Shown piece by piece: positions 1 through 6,749 of a stretch of DNA of 14,191 nt; the first letter of the stretch is position 1; every line of letters starts with the position of its first letter. Below the pieces are notes generated by a model that saw only the letters and a list, made by a program, of their open reading frames with translations, did no database searches and had not been told where the DNA came from. Source of the DNA: Planctomycetaceae bacterium (lineage in GTDB: Bacteria > Planctomycetota > Planctomycetia > Planctomycetales > Planctomycetaceae); contig WFOZ01000921.1 of assembly GCA_015487825.1 (NCBI GenBank), forward strand, positions 1 through 14,191. Direction: 5' to 3'. Both the position numbers and the translations under genes were made by a program.

Positions 1-140
1 CAATTGTAATCGGCGTCAAGAGGGATTTTGAAATATTTCAGTTCTTGATGTCGCAGTTGTTGATTGCTGTGCTGAATCTGGTTCTGATACAATTGATCGT
101 ATTGAGTCATCCAACAAACAGCAGTTCGAAAAGGTAGATC
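1..140. other. Non-coding left edge, upstream region of the beta-helix gene
   Basis: I see no supportable gene here. A 31-codon minus-strand reading frame beginning at ATG 111 closes quickly and resembles nothing I know. The last bases before the next gene hold AAGG about seven bases upstream of ATG 141, which serves as its ribosome binding site. The promoter of that gene should lie in this stretch, but I see no convincing -35/-10 pair. Confidence 0.5.
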
Positions 141-1412
141 ATGTCACCACGAATTATACAGGCGTTTGCAATTTTTTTTCTTACATGCTGTGTAATTGTA
201 GAAGTATCTTTCGCCCAGCCGGCCGGGGATCCAGCGAAACCCGGCGTTGTGATTGATGCGAATCAGTTCGATTCGATTCAGGCCGCGATTGATGCGGTTC
301 CTGCTGCGGGGGGCATGGTGGTGCTGCCTGCCAAAACGATTGAACTGCAATCACCTTTGATTATTAAAACGGAGCGAACACGCTTGAGTGGTGCAGGATC
401 GGCGACACATCTTGTCAACAAAAATGAACAGGGGCAACCGGCGATCCATATTCGGGCAGAAGGTTACGAGAAGAACAAAAAACTGCGACTCTGGCAGGTG
501 CAGTTGGATAATTTTCAGGTTTCAGGAAATCCAAAAAGCGGTTCAGGAATTTTGGCGCAGGGCATTCAGGAGATTTTCATTCAGGGAGTTTCGGTGCATC
601 ATCATGGCGTGCATGGAATCTTTCTCGATTTCTGTTACGAAGACCCGCGCGTTTCCGATTGCTTGATGACCTACAATAAACAGGCTGGTCTGAATCTTGT
701 CGGGAATCATGATATTGTCGTCAATGCGAATCATTTCGAAGAGAATTTCGATGGTGTTCGCTGTCTGGATGGTTTTAACTTAACGATGAACGGCAACAAT
801 CTGGATGATCATCTCGGTAACGGCGTTGTGATTGAAAATACTTACGGGTCTGTTGTTTCAGGCAACATGATTGAAGAATGCAACGGCTGGGCGATTATTC
901 TGGATCGCAACTGCTACGGTATTACGCTCAGTTCCAATGTGATCGCCCACGATATGAAGGGAGGCATCGATTTGCGTGATGCCTGGGGCTGTGCGATTTC
1001 TGCGAACACATTTACGCTGGTGCATCACGCGGCGGTGCGTGTCAGTTCGAATTCAGGTCGCATCAACATTTCGGCAAACACATTCTGCAACAGCGATATG
1101 GGGGGAGCGATCAGGCGAAAACTGAAGCACGAAAACCCGTTGCAACTCGATGCCGGGGCGGGGGTTGTTCTGGAAAAGACAGAGGACATTCTCATTTCCG
1201 GAAATATGTTTTCGGGAATGGATACCTCTGCGGTTACCTGTAACAGTGAGGATTGTGAGCGTATTAATATCGTTGGCAATCTTGTGACAGATTTCGGGCG
1301 TAAAAGCGATAAACAGCCGAGAGCCTTCGAAGTCCCGAAGAAAAACTCTGTTCAATTACACAACAACATGATCGGACCGCCGAAAATGGAACGAGCCGAA
1401 TTCAAAAAATGA
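141..1412 (+). CDS. Exported right-handed beta-helix (pectate-lyase-like fold) protein
   Basis: This 423-residue protein begins with a Sec signal peptide: a short charged start, a hydrophobic run at about residues 5-24, and a probable cleavage after SFA near residue 25. Residues 36-75 (VIDANQFDSIQAAIDAVPAA, then a Gly-rich turn and VVLPAKTIEL) match the opening of Pectate_lyase_3 / NosD-type beta-helix proteins. From about residue 100 to 390 the chain is a ladder of short repeats of the kind 'xxxxIxxNxF', for example GNMIEE, SSNVIA, SANTFT, SANTFC, SGNMFS and VGNLVT, each forming one helical rung. This fold usually binds or cleaves polysaccharides outside the cytoplasm. I see no catalytic residues that would fix a substrate, so lyase, hydrolase or purely structural roles all remain open. 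The start is supported by AAGG seven bases upstream. It converges on the receiver-like gene, with only ten bases between the stops. Confidence 0.85.
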   Translation: MSPRIIQAFAIFFLTCCVIVEVSFAQPAGDPAKPGVVIDANQFDSIQAAIDAVPAAGGMVVLPAKTIELQSPLIIKTERTRLSGAGSATHLVNKNEQGQPAIHIRAEGYEKNKKLRLWQVQLDNFQVSGNPKSGSGILAQGIQEIFIQGVSVHHHGVHGIFLDFCYEDPRVSDCLMTYNKQAGLNLVGNHDIVVNANHFEENFDGVRCLDGFNLTMNGNNLDDHLGNGVVIENTYGSVVSGNMIEECNGWAIILDRNCYGITLSSNVIAHDMKGGIDLRDAWGCAISANTFTLVHHAAVRVSSNSGRINISANTFCNSDMGGAIRRKLKHENPLQLDAGAGVVLEKTEDILISGNMFSGMDTSAVTCNSEDCERINIVGNLVTDFGRKSDKQPRAFEVPKKNSVQLHNNMIGPPKMERAEFKK

Positions 1413-1422
1413 ATCTCACTTT

Positions 1423-1797
1423 TCAGGAAGCCTTTTCCCAGAGTGAATCGATCGCACAAAGTAAATCTTTGAATTCAAACAGATCATCCAGTTGATGTTC
1501 CTGATTAGGTGTTTTGGAAGAATCGCGTTGAGATGTTTGATTTGAGGCTTGCGTTTCGACCCGACCGATAACCACGCGAGGAACCTGCGAGAAATTTTCT
1601 GCTTCGGGGTGGGCGTTAAGCGTTTCGTTGGAGTGCAGAACGAGCACGGTTCCCTCACGGCCTGGTTCGCAGTTCTGGAGATGTCGCCAGGAACGAACAC
1701 GCGTTACCGACGTGCCGACCGGTTCGAGAACGGCTCGAAGAACTTCTTCTGTTTCGTGATGTTCATCGAGCACCAAAAGGCGGCGAGATATATCCAC
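1423..1797 (-). CDS. Single-domain degenerate receiver-like (CheY-fold) protein
   Basis: The frame is open back to 1995, but I place the start at GTG 1797. The sequence AAGGAGG lies five bases upstream of it, and the resulting 124 residues are the size of one receiver domain. The residues upstream look like ordinary noncoding translation. Visible features are a first strand LLVLDE (7-12) with the D11-E12 acidic pair, a helix resembling a receiver alpha-1, a third strand VLVLHSN (51-57), a strand PRVVIGRV (73-80), and a last helix beginning FEFKDLLCAID (107-117), which resembles the 'PFxxxxLLxAI' end of receivers. The strand-3 position normally holding the phosphorylated aspartate appears to be His55, so phosphotransfer is unlikely. 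A polar Gln/Ser/Asn-rich linker (82-104) replaces the usual loop before the last helix. The role is unknown. It could be a pseudo-receiver scaffold, and the homology call is by eye only. Confidence 0.55.
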   Translation of the reverse strand: MDISRRLLVLDEHHETEEVLRAVLEPVGTSVTRVRSWRHLQNCEPGREGTVLVLHSNETLNAHPEAENFSQVPRVVIGRVETQASNQTSQRDSSKTPNQEHQLDDLFEFKDLLCAIDSLWEKAS

Positions 1798-1804
1798 GAG
1801 TTCC
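1782..1804 (-). promoter_or_regulatory. Shine-Dalgarno and GTG start that define the receiver-like gene
   Basis: On the minus strand the order is AAGGAGG, five bases, then GTG (1797-1795) followed by codons for DISRRLLVL. This is the strongest ribosome-binding site in the reading frame. The upstream alternatives, GTG 1995 and ATG 1989, have only a weak GGTGAG stretch close to them. Confidence 0.6.
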
Positions 1805-2338
1805 TCCTTGAACTCTACTCGATTGATCCGGAAATGAGATCTCTGTCGAGAATCGGTTATGTCTAAGGGAGACTTATTGACAAGTGCAGAGCCTTCTCTG
1901 CAGGTGGGGGAGCGGAGGGTATCCGGAATGCGGGTTTGTGTCAAAAGCAAACTGAATACGCCTTCATCATTCTGCAGTAGCAGGCTCATTCTCACCGATT
2001 TGGCTGATATCGACAGGAAATCGCTATTGACGACCGGAGATAATAAGTGTACGGTTGATTGAGGCGTTGGTACATTTTACAAACAGCCGACAGAAATTAT
2101 ACAGACAATTAAATCCTTGGCGATTCGTTCGAACAGCCCGGGCAGTTATAACAGGTGTGAAACTTTCGGCTTGTAGCCGATTTCCCTTCAAATAAAGTTT
2201 CAAAAACCGGAAATCTCTCTCATCGAGGGGCTTTCATTTATCCTACAATGGTAATCAGTTTTTATTTGCCGACCGCACTCTTAATTTAATGTAGTAGCGT
2301 GTGGTGCAAGCCGATTACGCAGGGATTGTCTGATAGTA
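1798..2338. other. Intergenic region between divergent receiver-like gene and ispE
   Basis: There are about 540 bases without a supportable gene. The minus-strand frame stays open to 1995, so a longer receiver-like protein cannot be excluded. The translation has no recognisable domain. An 8-base dyad GAAACTTT (2159-2166) / AAAGTTTC (2194-2201) encloses a smaller hairpin TCGGCT-TGT-AGCCGA (2166-2180). A possible -10 box TACAAT (2244-2249) lies about 90 bases upstream of ispE, but no good -35 accompanies it. ATG 2339 itself has only weak Shine-Dalgarno support. Confidence 0.4.
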
Positions 2339-3247
2339 ATGCACTGCTTTGATTCTGAATTTCTGATTACCAATGCTCCTGCGAAACTGAATCTGTTTCT
2401 CAAGGTTTTAGGGAAACGTGAGGACGGATTTCACGAGATTGAAACTGTGATGCAGATGATTGATCTGCACGATACATTAAAGTTTCAAAAACGCGACGAT
2501 TCGCAGGTAACGCTGAATGTCCGAGAAGTGCAGCCTCTCTTTGCTGGGACTCAAAGAATTCGAGAAGAGATTCCCCGTGATGAAAATAATCTGGTTATCA
2601 AAGCGGTGAACTTGCTGCGCGAAGAAACCGGATGCCAACTGGGTGTGGATATCACACTGATTAAACGGATTCCTTCACAAGCCGGTCTGGGGGGAGGTTC
2701 CAGCGATGCCGCCTCGACGATCAATGGGTTGAATCGCTTCTGGAATCTTGAGCTTAGCCTGGCTGATCGATGCCGGTTAGCCGGCCGGTTGGGAAGTGAT
2801 ATCCCTTTTTTCGTAGCAGAATCGCCTTTGGGAATCTGTACCGGACGAGGAGAAGCGATTCAGCCGAAAGCTTCCAGAAAGCTGCACTTTGTTCTTGTAA
2901 AACCTCATTCAGGGCTCTCGACGGCAGCAGTTTACTCAAACTGCGCATCTTCTACCTTTTCACAATCTGCAAAAGATGTTGTAAAAGGTCTGCACATCGC
3001 GAACATTGCAAGTGTAAAATCCTCTCTGTTTTATAACTCACTGGAAGAGCCGGCCCGACGATTGAATTTGGATGTACAACAGACATTAAAGCAGCTTGAA
3101 CAACAGCCGTTTGTGAACACGATGATGAGTGGCAGCGGAACCGCCTGTTTTGGATTGTGTCGTTCCCGCAGGCAGTCTTTTCATTTGGCCCGCAAGCTGG
3201 GTGGTATGGATATTGGAAGTGTATTTGTGGCGCAGAGTCGAGTATAG
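2339..3247 (+). CDS. ispE: 4-diphosphocytidyl-2-C-methyl-D-erythritol kinase
   Basis: IspE is a cytoplasmic GHMP-family kinase. It phosphorylates the 2-hydroxyl of CDP-methylerythritol with ATP in the non-mevalonate (MEP) route to isoprenoids. All family landmarks are visible in 302 residues: NAPAKLNL at 12-19 with catalytic Lys16; the glycine-rich ATP loop [14 protein letters not shown] at 112-125; GSDIPFF at 152-158 with catalytic Asp154; CTGRGE at 167-172; and the C-terminal GHMP motif [11 protein letters not shown] at 262-272. The length is slightly above the roughly 280-290 usual for enterobacteria. Most of the surplus lies in a segment around residues 60-80, ahead of DENNLVIKA. The gene is followed after 23 bases by spoVG on the same strand, so the two are probably co-transcribed. 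The start at 2339 leaves a natural short leader before the N-A-P-A-K motif. Confidence 0.95.
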   Translation: MHCFDSEFLITNAPAKLNLFLKVLGKREDGFHEIETVMQMIDLHDTLKFQKRDDSQVTLNVREVQPLFAGTQRIREEIPRDENNLVIKAVNLLREETGCQLGVDITLIKRIPSQAGLGGGSSDAASTINGLNRFWNLELSLADRCRLAGRLGSDIPFFVAESPLGICTGRGEAIQPKASRKLHFVLVKPHSGLSTAAVYSNCASSTFSQSAKDVVKGLHIANIASVKSSLFYNSLEEPARRLNLDVQQTLKQLEQQPFVNTMMSGSGTACFGLCRSRRQSFHLARKLGGMDIGSVFVAQSRV

Positions 3248-3249
3248 CA

Positions 3250-3263
3250 ACTACGAGAAGGAA
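3250..3263 (+). promoter_or_regulatory. Ribosome binding site deciding the spoVG start
   Basis: GAGAAGGA lies about eight bases before ATG 3271, inside the 23-base gap after the ispE stop. It supports the internal start over ATG 3157, which lies inside ispE coding sequence. Confidence 0.6.
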
Positions 3264-3270
3264 ATCGGCC

Positions 3271-3945
3271 ATGGAGATTACAGAAGTACGCATCAAGTTA
3301 ATGGAAGACCCGAGTGACCGTCTTTGTGCGTTTTGTTCGATTACTCTGGATGATTGTTTTGTCGTTCGGGATCTGAAAATTATTCAGGGGGCCAAAGGGG
3401 CTTTTGTAGCAATGCCGAGCCGAAAGCTATCGGATCGTTGCCCGAAGTGTCACTCGAAAAATCAGATCCGGGCAAGCTTTTGCAATCAGTGTGGTGTTAA
3501 GTTGCATCCTGAACGCGCATTGAAAGATGACGCCGGTCGTTCCAAGTTGTATGCAGATATTGCCCATCCGATCAACTCAGCCTGTCGGGATATGATTCAG
3601 AAAAAAGTCATCACTGCGTTTGAAGAGGAACTCATTCACGCTCAGCAATCGGGATACACCTGCAGTTACGACGATTACGAAGAAGAACGTTTTGCAAAAC
3701 TCAATGAACCGGAACAACCTCTCGAACAGAGGGAAATTGCTGAAGAACCGGCTCAGGAAAAAACGCCAGAACCAAATCCGGTCGAGACAACAATGAATCT
3801 TGAAACCGAAGATGGCAGAATTCTTCGTGTTGATTCCCGCTGTAAACATGAAGCCAATTCTTCGGAAAAACGCGAACTGCCCGAGGAACGCAGCCATACA
3901 GCATCGGGCCAGAACACAGAGTCGTTCGGCGACGGAATTATCTGA
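3271..3945 (+). CDS. spoVG: SpoVG-family regulator with inserted zinc ribbon and acidic tail
   Basis: The N-terminal part ([10 protein letters not shown] ... FVAMPSRK, residues 1-52) and the segment [15 protein letters not shown] (96-110) together make the SpoVG fold, a small nucleic-acid-binding regulator known from Firmicutes sporulation and septation studies. Between these halves sits an insert with C57-P-K-C60 and C71-N-Q-C74, a classical four-cysteine zinc ribbon that is absent from the roughly 95-residue Firmicutes protein. After residue 125 comes a low-complexity Glu/Pro-rich tail of nearly 100 residues, probably disordered. I chose ATG 3271, not the upstream ATG 3157: the earlier start would overlap ispE by 30 codons, while GAGAAGGA sits just before 3271 and the SpoVG fold begins exactly there. 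It lies 23 bases after ispE. The target in planctomycetes is unknown; RNA or DNA binding is inferred from the family. Confidence 0.9.
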   Translation: MEITEVRIKLMEDPSDRLCAFCSITLDDCFVVRDLKIIQGAKGAFVAMPSRKLSDRCPKCHSKNQIRASFCNQCGVKLHPERALKDDAGRSKLYADIAHPINSACRDMIQKKVITAFEEELIHAQQSGYTCSYDDYEEERFAKLNEPEQPLEQREIAEEPAQEKTPEPNPVETTMNLETEDGRILRVDSRCKHEANSSEKRELPEERSHTASGQNTESFGDGII

Positions 3946-4036
3946 CTCGTCCTGTCGAATTCAACAGACGGGATTTATCTGAAATGGGTACAGGCAAGAC
4001 AAATCACTCTTTTTCGGTAAATCTGGTGCAGTCCAG

Positions 4037-4624
4037 TTAGGTTTTCCTCGCGCGAGCCTCTTCCAGAAGAGCGATCCAGGGGCCGATAAAAGATCCGTTA
4101 TCGTGGAACGTACGCCCGCTGATAAGGTTGCCATCGATAACGCAGGGCTCATCAACAAAAGTCCCGCCACATATTTCCAGGTCGAATTTACACTTGGGAA
4201 CCGTTGCCATCCTGCGGCCTTTCACACAGTTGGCATACGCCGGGATTTCAACTCCATGACAGACGCTGGCGATTGGTTTTTCGGTGTCAAAAAAGTGGCG
4301 GGTAATTCGCACCAGGTCTTCGTCATAACGAATATATTCCGGAGCCCGTCCGCCTGAAAAGAAAATCCCCGCATATTCTTCGGGATCAATCTCTGCAAAA
4401 CAGACCTGAGCCTGAAGCGTATACCCTTCCCACTCTTTGGTAATCGTCCAGCCTGGTTTTATTTCGTGCATAACCATCTGATACAACCGTTTTTCGGGAG
4501 CAGCAACAACCGGTTCAAAACCGGCTTCGATGAGGCGATAGTATGGATACATCGTATCAAGTGTTTCCGAGGCATCTCCAATGATGACTAACACTTTTTC
4601 TTTTATGGGCTTCTCAGATGTCAT
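4037..4624 (-). CDS. DJ-1/PfpI family protein (class I glutamine amidotransferase-like)
   Basis: This 195-residue cytoplasmic protein has the DJ-1/PfpI layout. An opening strand VLVIIGDASE (11-20) is followed by AGIFFSGGRAPEYIR (85-99), in which Glu96 corresponds to the conserved PfpI glutamate. The nucleophile elbow ASVCHG (119-124) puts the reactive cysteine at 122 next to His123. The family contains proteases, glyoxalase/deglycase-like enzymes and chaperones, so the reaction cannot be assigned. Closest in style is the PfpI branch, because of the G-G-R-A-P-E motif. AAGGA stands about seven bases before ATG 4624. The gene converges with spoVG. A MITE-like element ends only 28 bases upstream of the start codon, so its original promoter has been split or replaced. 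Confidence 0.88.
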   Translation of the reverse strand: MTSEKPIKEKVLVIIGDASETLDTMYPYYRLIEAGFEPVVAAPEKRLYQMVMHEIKPGWTITKEWEGYTLQAQVCFAEIDPEEYAGIFFSGGRAPEYIRYDEDLVRITRHFFDTEKPIASVCHGVEIPAYANCVKGRRMATVPKCKFDLEICGGTFVDEPCVIDGNLISGRTFHDNGSFIGPWIALLEEARARKT

Positions 4625-4644
4625 TTCAATTCCTTATTTTGTTT

Positions 4645-4652
4645 GTTATATC
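4645..4652. repeat. Left target-site duplication GTTATATC
   Basis: It is identical to 4795-4802 and immediately abuts the 13-base terminal repeat. Reading toward the PfpI-like gene it contains TATAAC, about 20 bases before that start codon, which could act as a -10 box. Confidence 0.75.
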
Positions 4653-4794
4653 GTAACTATTCAGCAATGTTTGGTTATTGCAGAAATTAAGGTTGTTTGT
4701 AGGGTCCGCTATTGCGGACCACCGCAGAAATAAGAGGATCCACTTCCCATCGTGGTCCGCAATAGCGGACCCTACGCCAACGCTGAATAGTTAC
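4653..4794. mobile_element. 142-bp MITE-like element, IS66-type ends
   Basis: The element is bounded by perfect 13-base terminal inverted repeats, GTAACTATTCAGC at 4653-4665 and its complement at 4782-4794. It is flanked by identical 8-base direct repeats GTTATATC at 4645-4652 and 4795-4802, the signature of a target-site duplication. Ends starting GTAA with an 8-base duplication are characteristic of the IS66 family, so I infer mobilisation in trans by an IS66-type transposase. No coding capacity is present. The interior holds a 23-base perfect inverted repeat (4699-4721 / 4753-4775) around a 31-base loop. The intact duplication suggests a fairly recent insertion. Confidence 0.82.
4699..4775. 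repeat. 23-bp inverted repeat, each arm itself palindromic
   Basis: The arms 4699-4721 and 4753-4775 are perfect reverse complements, separated by 31 bases. Within each arm, GGTCCGC and GCGGACC face each other across a four-base spacer (left arm 4703-4709 / 4714-4720). The DNA or its transcript can therefore fold either as one long hairpin or as two short ones. Confidence 0.85.
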
Positions 4795-4802
4795 GTTATA
4801 TC
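4795..4802. repeat. Right target-site duplication GTTATATC
   Basis: Exact 8-of-8 copy of 4645-4652, directly outside the right terminal repeat of the MITE-like element. Confidence 0.75.
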
Positions 4803-4901
4803 AATCGGCAATCCAGCCCGGTAAAAGGGCAGGGCAATCTTGAATGATAAAGACGCAGGGTCCGTTGGTGACCAATCAGAGTGTTATCGACCAGGATTCT
4901 C

Positions 4902-5840
4902 CTACAGTAACTTTTCGAGATATTTACGCGAGCGATTGATCTCTGCGGTAACGGCTGCTGTTGTTTCTAAAATTGGAATTCCTCTGGGAACCGGGTGCAT
5001 GAAAATTTCAGTCCAGCCATCGTAATTGATCTTTTTCAAAGAGCTGAGCAACGGTTTGAAGTCCAGCGAACCGCGGCCGGGCATCTGCAGTAATTCCTGC
5101 TCTTTGGGCAGCTTTTTCATGCAGCCCATACCGTGTTGCCAGGCGTAAAAGACAGCCAGTGAATCCCCCAGCGTTTCAATCAATCCACTGAGCAGTTTTT
5201 CATCCTGAGGTAAATGATAAGGAGCCAGCGCAATTCCCAGATTCTTTGAGGGCCTCAGTTCTGCCAGCCATTTGAGGGAATCGGGAGAATCGATCAGATT
5301 GTTAGCATGATTTTCAATCGCGATGGTGACTCCGGTCTCTTCAGCAATCGCCAGATGAGGTTTCATCTTTTCCATAAATTTACCGACGGCTGTTTTCAAT
5401 TCCTTTCCTTTCAAATTCCTGGGACCGCTGCCACCGGTGACCATCGTTTTGCAACCGAATTTCTGGGCAAATCGCATTTCATTCTGTAAACCGAATGGCC
5501 CCAGTTTGTATTGTGTCAGACAGCCAAGTGCCACTCCATTTTTCTGGAGAAGTTTCTGAAAATTGTCACTGCCCATTTTCTCGACCTGTTCACGTTGATC
5601 ACCATGCACTTTGGGCCAGATATCTATCGCGCAGGCTCCCACTTTTTTCACTTCCGGCAGGATATCTTCCAGCTTCATGTAACCGTACATGCAGGAACCG
5701 AGAATGTATTTCAGTTGAAACTGATTCCTGGATTCTGCCTGCGTTTTCTGAGAAAATTTTGGGTAAGCGATACTTGCCGCTGCAACAGCCGACGATGCAC
5801 AAAAAGCACGGCGGCTAAGTTTTGAATTCCGGTTAAGCAT
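4902..5840 (-). CDS. Tat-exported sugar phosphate isomerase/epimerase-like TIM-barrel protein
   Basis: I start this at ATG 5840 (312 residues). AGGAG lies ten bases upstream, and the N-terminus is then a compact twin-arginine signal (KLSRRAFCASSAVAAASIA, residues 7-25). The first in-frame ATG, 5867, overlaps the stop of the preceding gene as TAATG and would add nine residues; it remains possible. The mature part is an AP-endonuclease-2 / xylose-isomerase-like TIM barrel. Visible marks are CAIDIWP (70-76), AIENHANN (174-181) with metal-binding Glu176, GRGSLDF (255-261), and WTEIF (276-280) with the late metal-ligand Glu278. These divalent-metal enzymes usually isomerise or epimerise sugars, inosose or hydroxypyruvate-type substrates; the substrate here is unknown. 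It is the last gene of the probable operon with the dioxygenase and the Gfo/Idh/MocA protein. Export by Tat implies folding with its metal before secretion. Confidence 0.85.
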   Translation of the reverse strand: MLNRNSKLSRRAFCASSAVAAASIAYPKFSQKTQAESRNQFQLKYILGSCMYGYMKLEDILPEVKKVGACAIDIWPKVHGDQREQVEKMGSDNFQKLLQKNGVALGCLTQYKLGPFGLQNEMRFAQKFGCKTMVTGGSGPRNLKGKELKTAVGKFMEKMKPHLAIAEETGVTIAIENHANNLIDSPDSLKWLAELRPSKNLGIALAPYHLPQDEKLLSGLIETLGDSLAVFYAWQHGMGCMKKLPKEQELLQMPGRGSLDFKPLLSSLKKINYDGWTEIFMHPVPRGIPILETTAAVTAEINRSRKYLEKLL

Positions 5841-5866
5841 AGGTAAATATCTCCTGTTGAATGACA

Positions 5867-6637
5867 TTAAAGACTCGCCGCCTCGGCTACATTTTTTCCC
5901 TGAGCAAGAAAAGGGACTCCCAGGTGCATCAACTCATTTGATTCAGGCTTGAAAATCGGTTCTGGGGAATACTGTGTTACATACGCGCGACGCATTTTAT
6001 CGGTGCTGTTCGAGCCGCTGCGATGAAAGGTGAGTGAACTGAATACGACCAGGCTTCCTGCGGGAACAATCGCAGGAATTCCCGGTTCGCTGCCAAAATA
6101 GCCGGTTTTATCACCTGTTTCCGGTTCTCGAATATGTTCTACAAGAGTTCGGATACCGACCTTGGAGTAGGGGAGTACATATGCCGTTCCGTTCTCTTCG
6201 CTCATATCATCCACAGCTGCCCAGACAGTCACGTAAGGCGTATGTGGAAAACCGAGATAGCCGGAATCCTGATGCCAGGAAAATTTGATTCCCTGCTCAG
6301 CTGCTTTGACAACATACTGATCATAAAACAGATACGCATTCTCCCCAATGGTTGCCTGACAGACTTCAGCCATTAAATCGCTGAATACATATTCCGCCAG
6401 ACGAGGCGGTTTATCGTACTGTTTAGCGATGTGATACCGTTTGCCTCGCAGGCTGATATGAATATGGTCCGTCCCAAGGCGATCCATTTCCTGATGTTGC
6501 AAGTCAATCAGGTGATCGCAGGAGTCCCGTAAAATCTGCAGATGCTCATCAGGAATGGCATTTTCAACGATGAAGTATCCTTCTTCCTGATACAGCTTGC
6601 GATGTTCCTCGGTAATTATTGAGGAAGTTGAAGACAT
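5867..6637 (-). CDS. Phytanoyl-CoA dioxygenase (PhyH) family oxygenase
   Basis: This 256-residue protein is a non-heme Fe(II)/2-oxoglutarate-type oxygenase. The double-stranded beta-helix core shows the iron triad W-H122-Q-D124 and H205 (in LTFHRSGSN). Arg216/Arg217 sit about a dozen residues further on, where PhyH proteins bind the 2-oxoglutarate carboxylate. The N-terminal [22 protein letters not shown] is the standard PhyH opening. Such enzymes hydroxylate a wide range of small molecules; planctomycetes carry many copies, and the substrate cannot be inferred. AGGA is nine bases before ATG 6637. There is no signal peptide, so it acts in the cytoplasm, unlike its two exported neighbours. It is preceded by a 112-base gap from the Gfo/Idh/MocA gene and abuts the isomerase gene. 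Confidence 0.9.
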   Translation of the reverse strand: MSSTSSIITEEHRKLYQEEGYFIVENAIPDEHLQILRDSCDHLIDLQHQEMDRLGTDHIHISLRGKRYHIAKQYDKPPRLAEYVFSDLMAEVCQATIGENAYLFYDQYVVKAAEQGIKFSWHQDSGYLGFPHTPYVTVWAAVDDMSEENGTAYVLPYSKVGIRTLVEHIREPETGDKTGYFGSEPGIPAIVPAGSLVVFSSLTFHRSGSNSTDKMRRAYVTQYSPEPIFKPESNELMHLGVPFLAQGKNVAEAASL

Positions 6638-6749
6638 AATAGAATTCCTGTCACTGGTTTTCCCGGGAACTGCCCCATCCTCTGCAAGGACCGGGAAGAT
6701 ATGCAGTTTACAATTTGGGCCACAAGTAATTACTGCTACTGTTGCTCAA
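6638..6749. other. Intergenic gap inside the probable catabolic operon
   Basis: The gap is 112 bases between the Gfo/Idh/MocA stop and the dioxygenase start. It contains the dioxygenase ribosome binding site and a 10-base palindrome TTCCCGGGAA. I see no clear terminator or promoter, so read-through is likely but not proven. Confidence 0.4.

Noticed and set aside
1..111. Possible minus-strand gene start at ATG 111
   Set aside because: It closes after about 31 codons at a stop inside the window and resembles no known protein.
1859..2062. 67-codon plus-strand frame upstream of ispE
   Set aside because: It has no ribosome binding site and no recognisable features, and it overlaps the extended minus-strand frame. 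It is probably chance.
3950..3980. Possible terminator after spoVG (CTGT / ACAG around GAATTC)
   Set aside because: There are only four paired bases and no following T-run.
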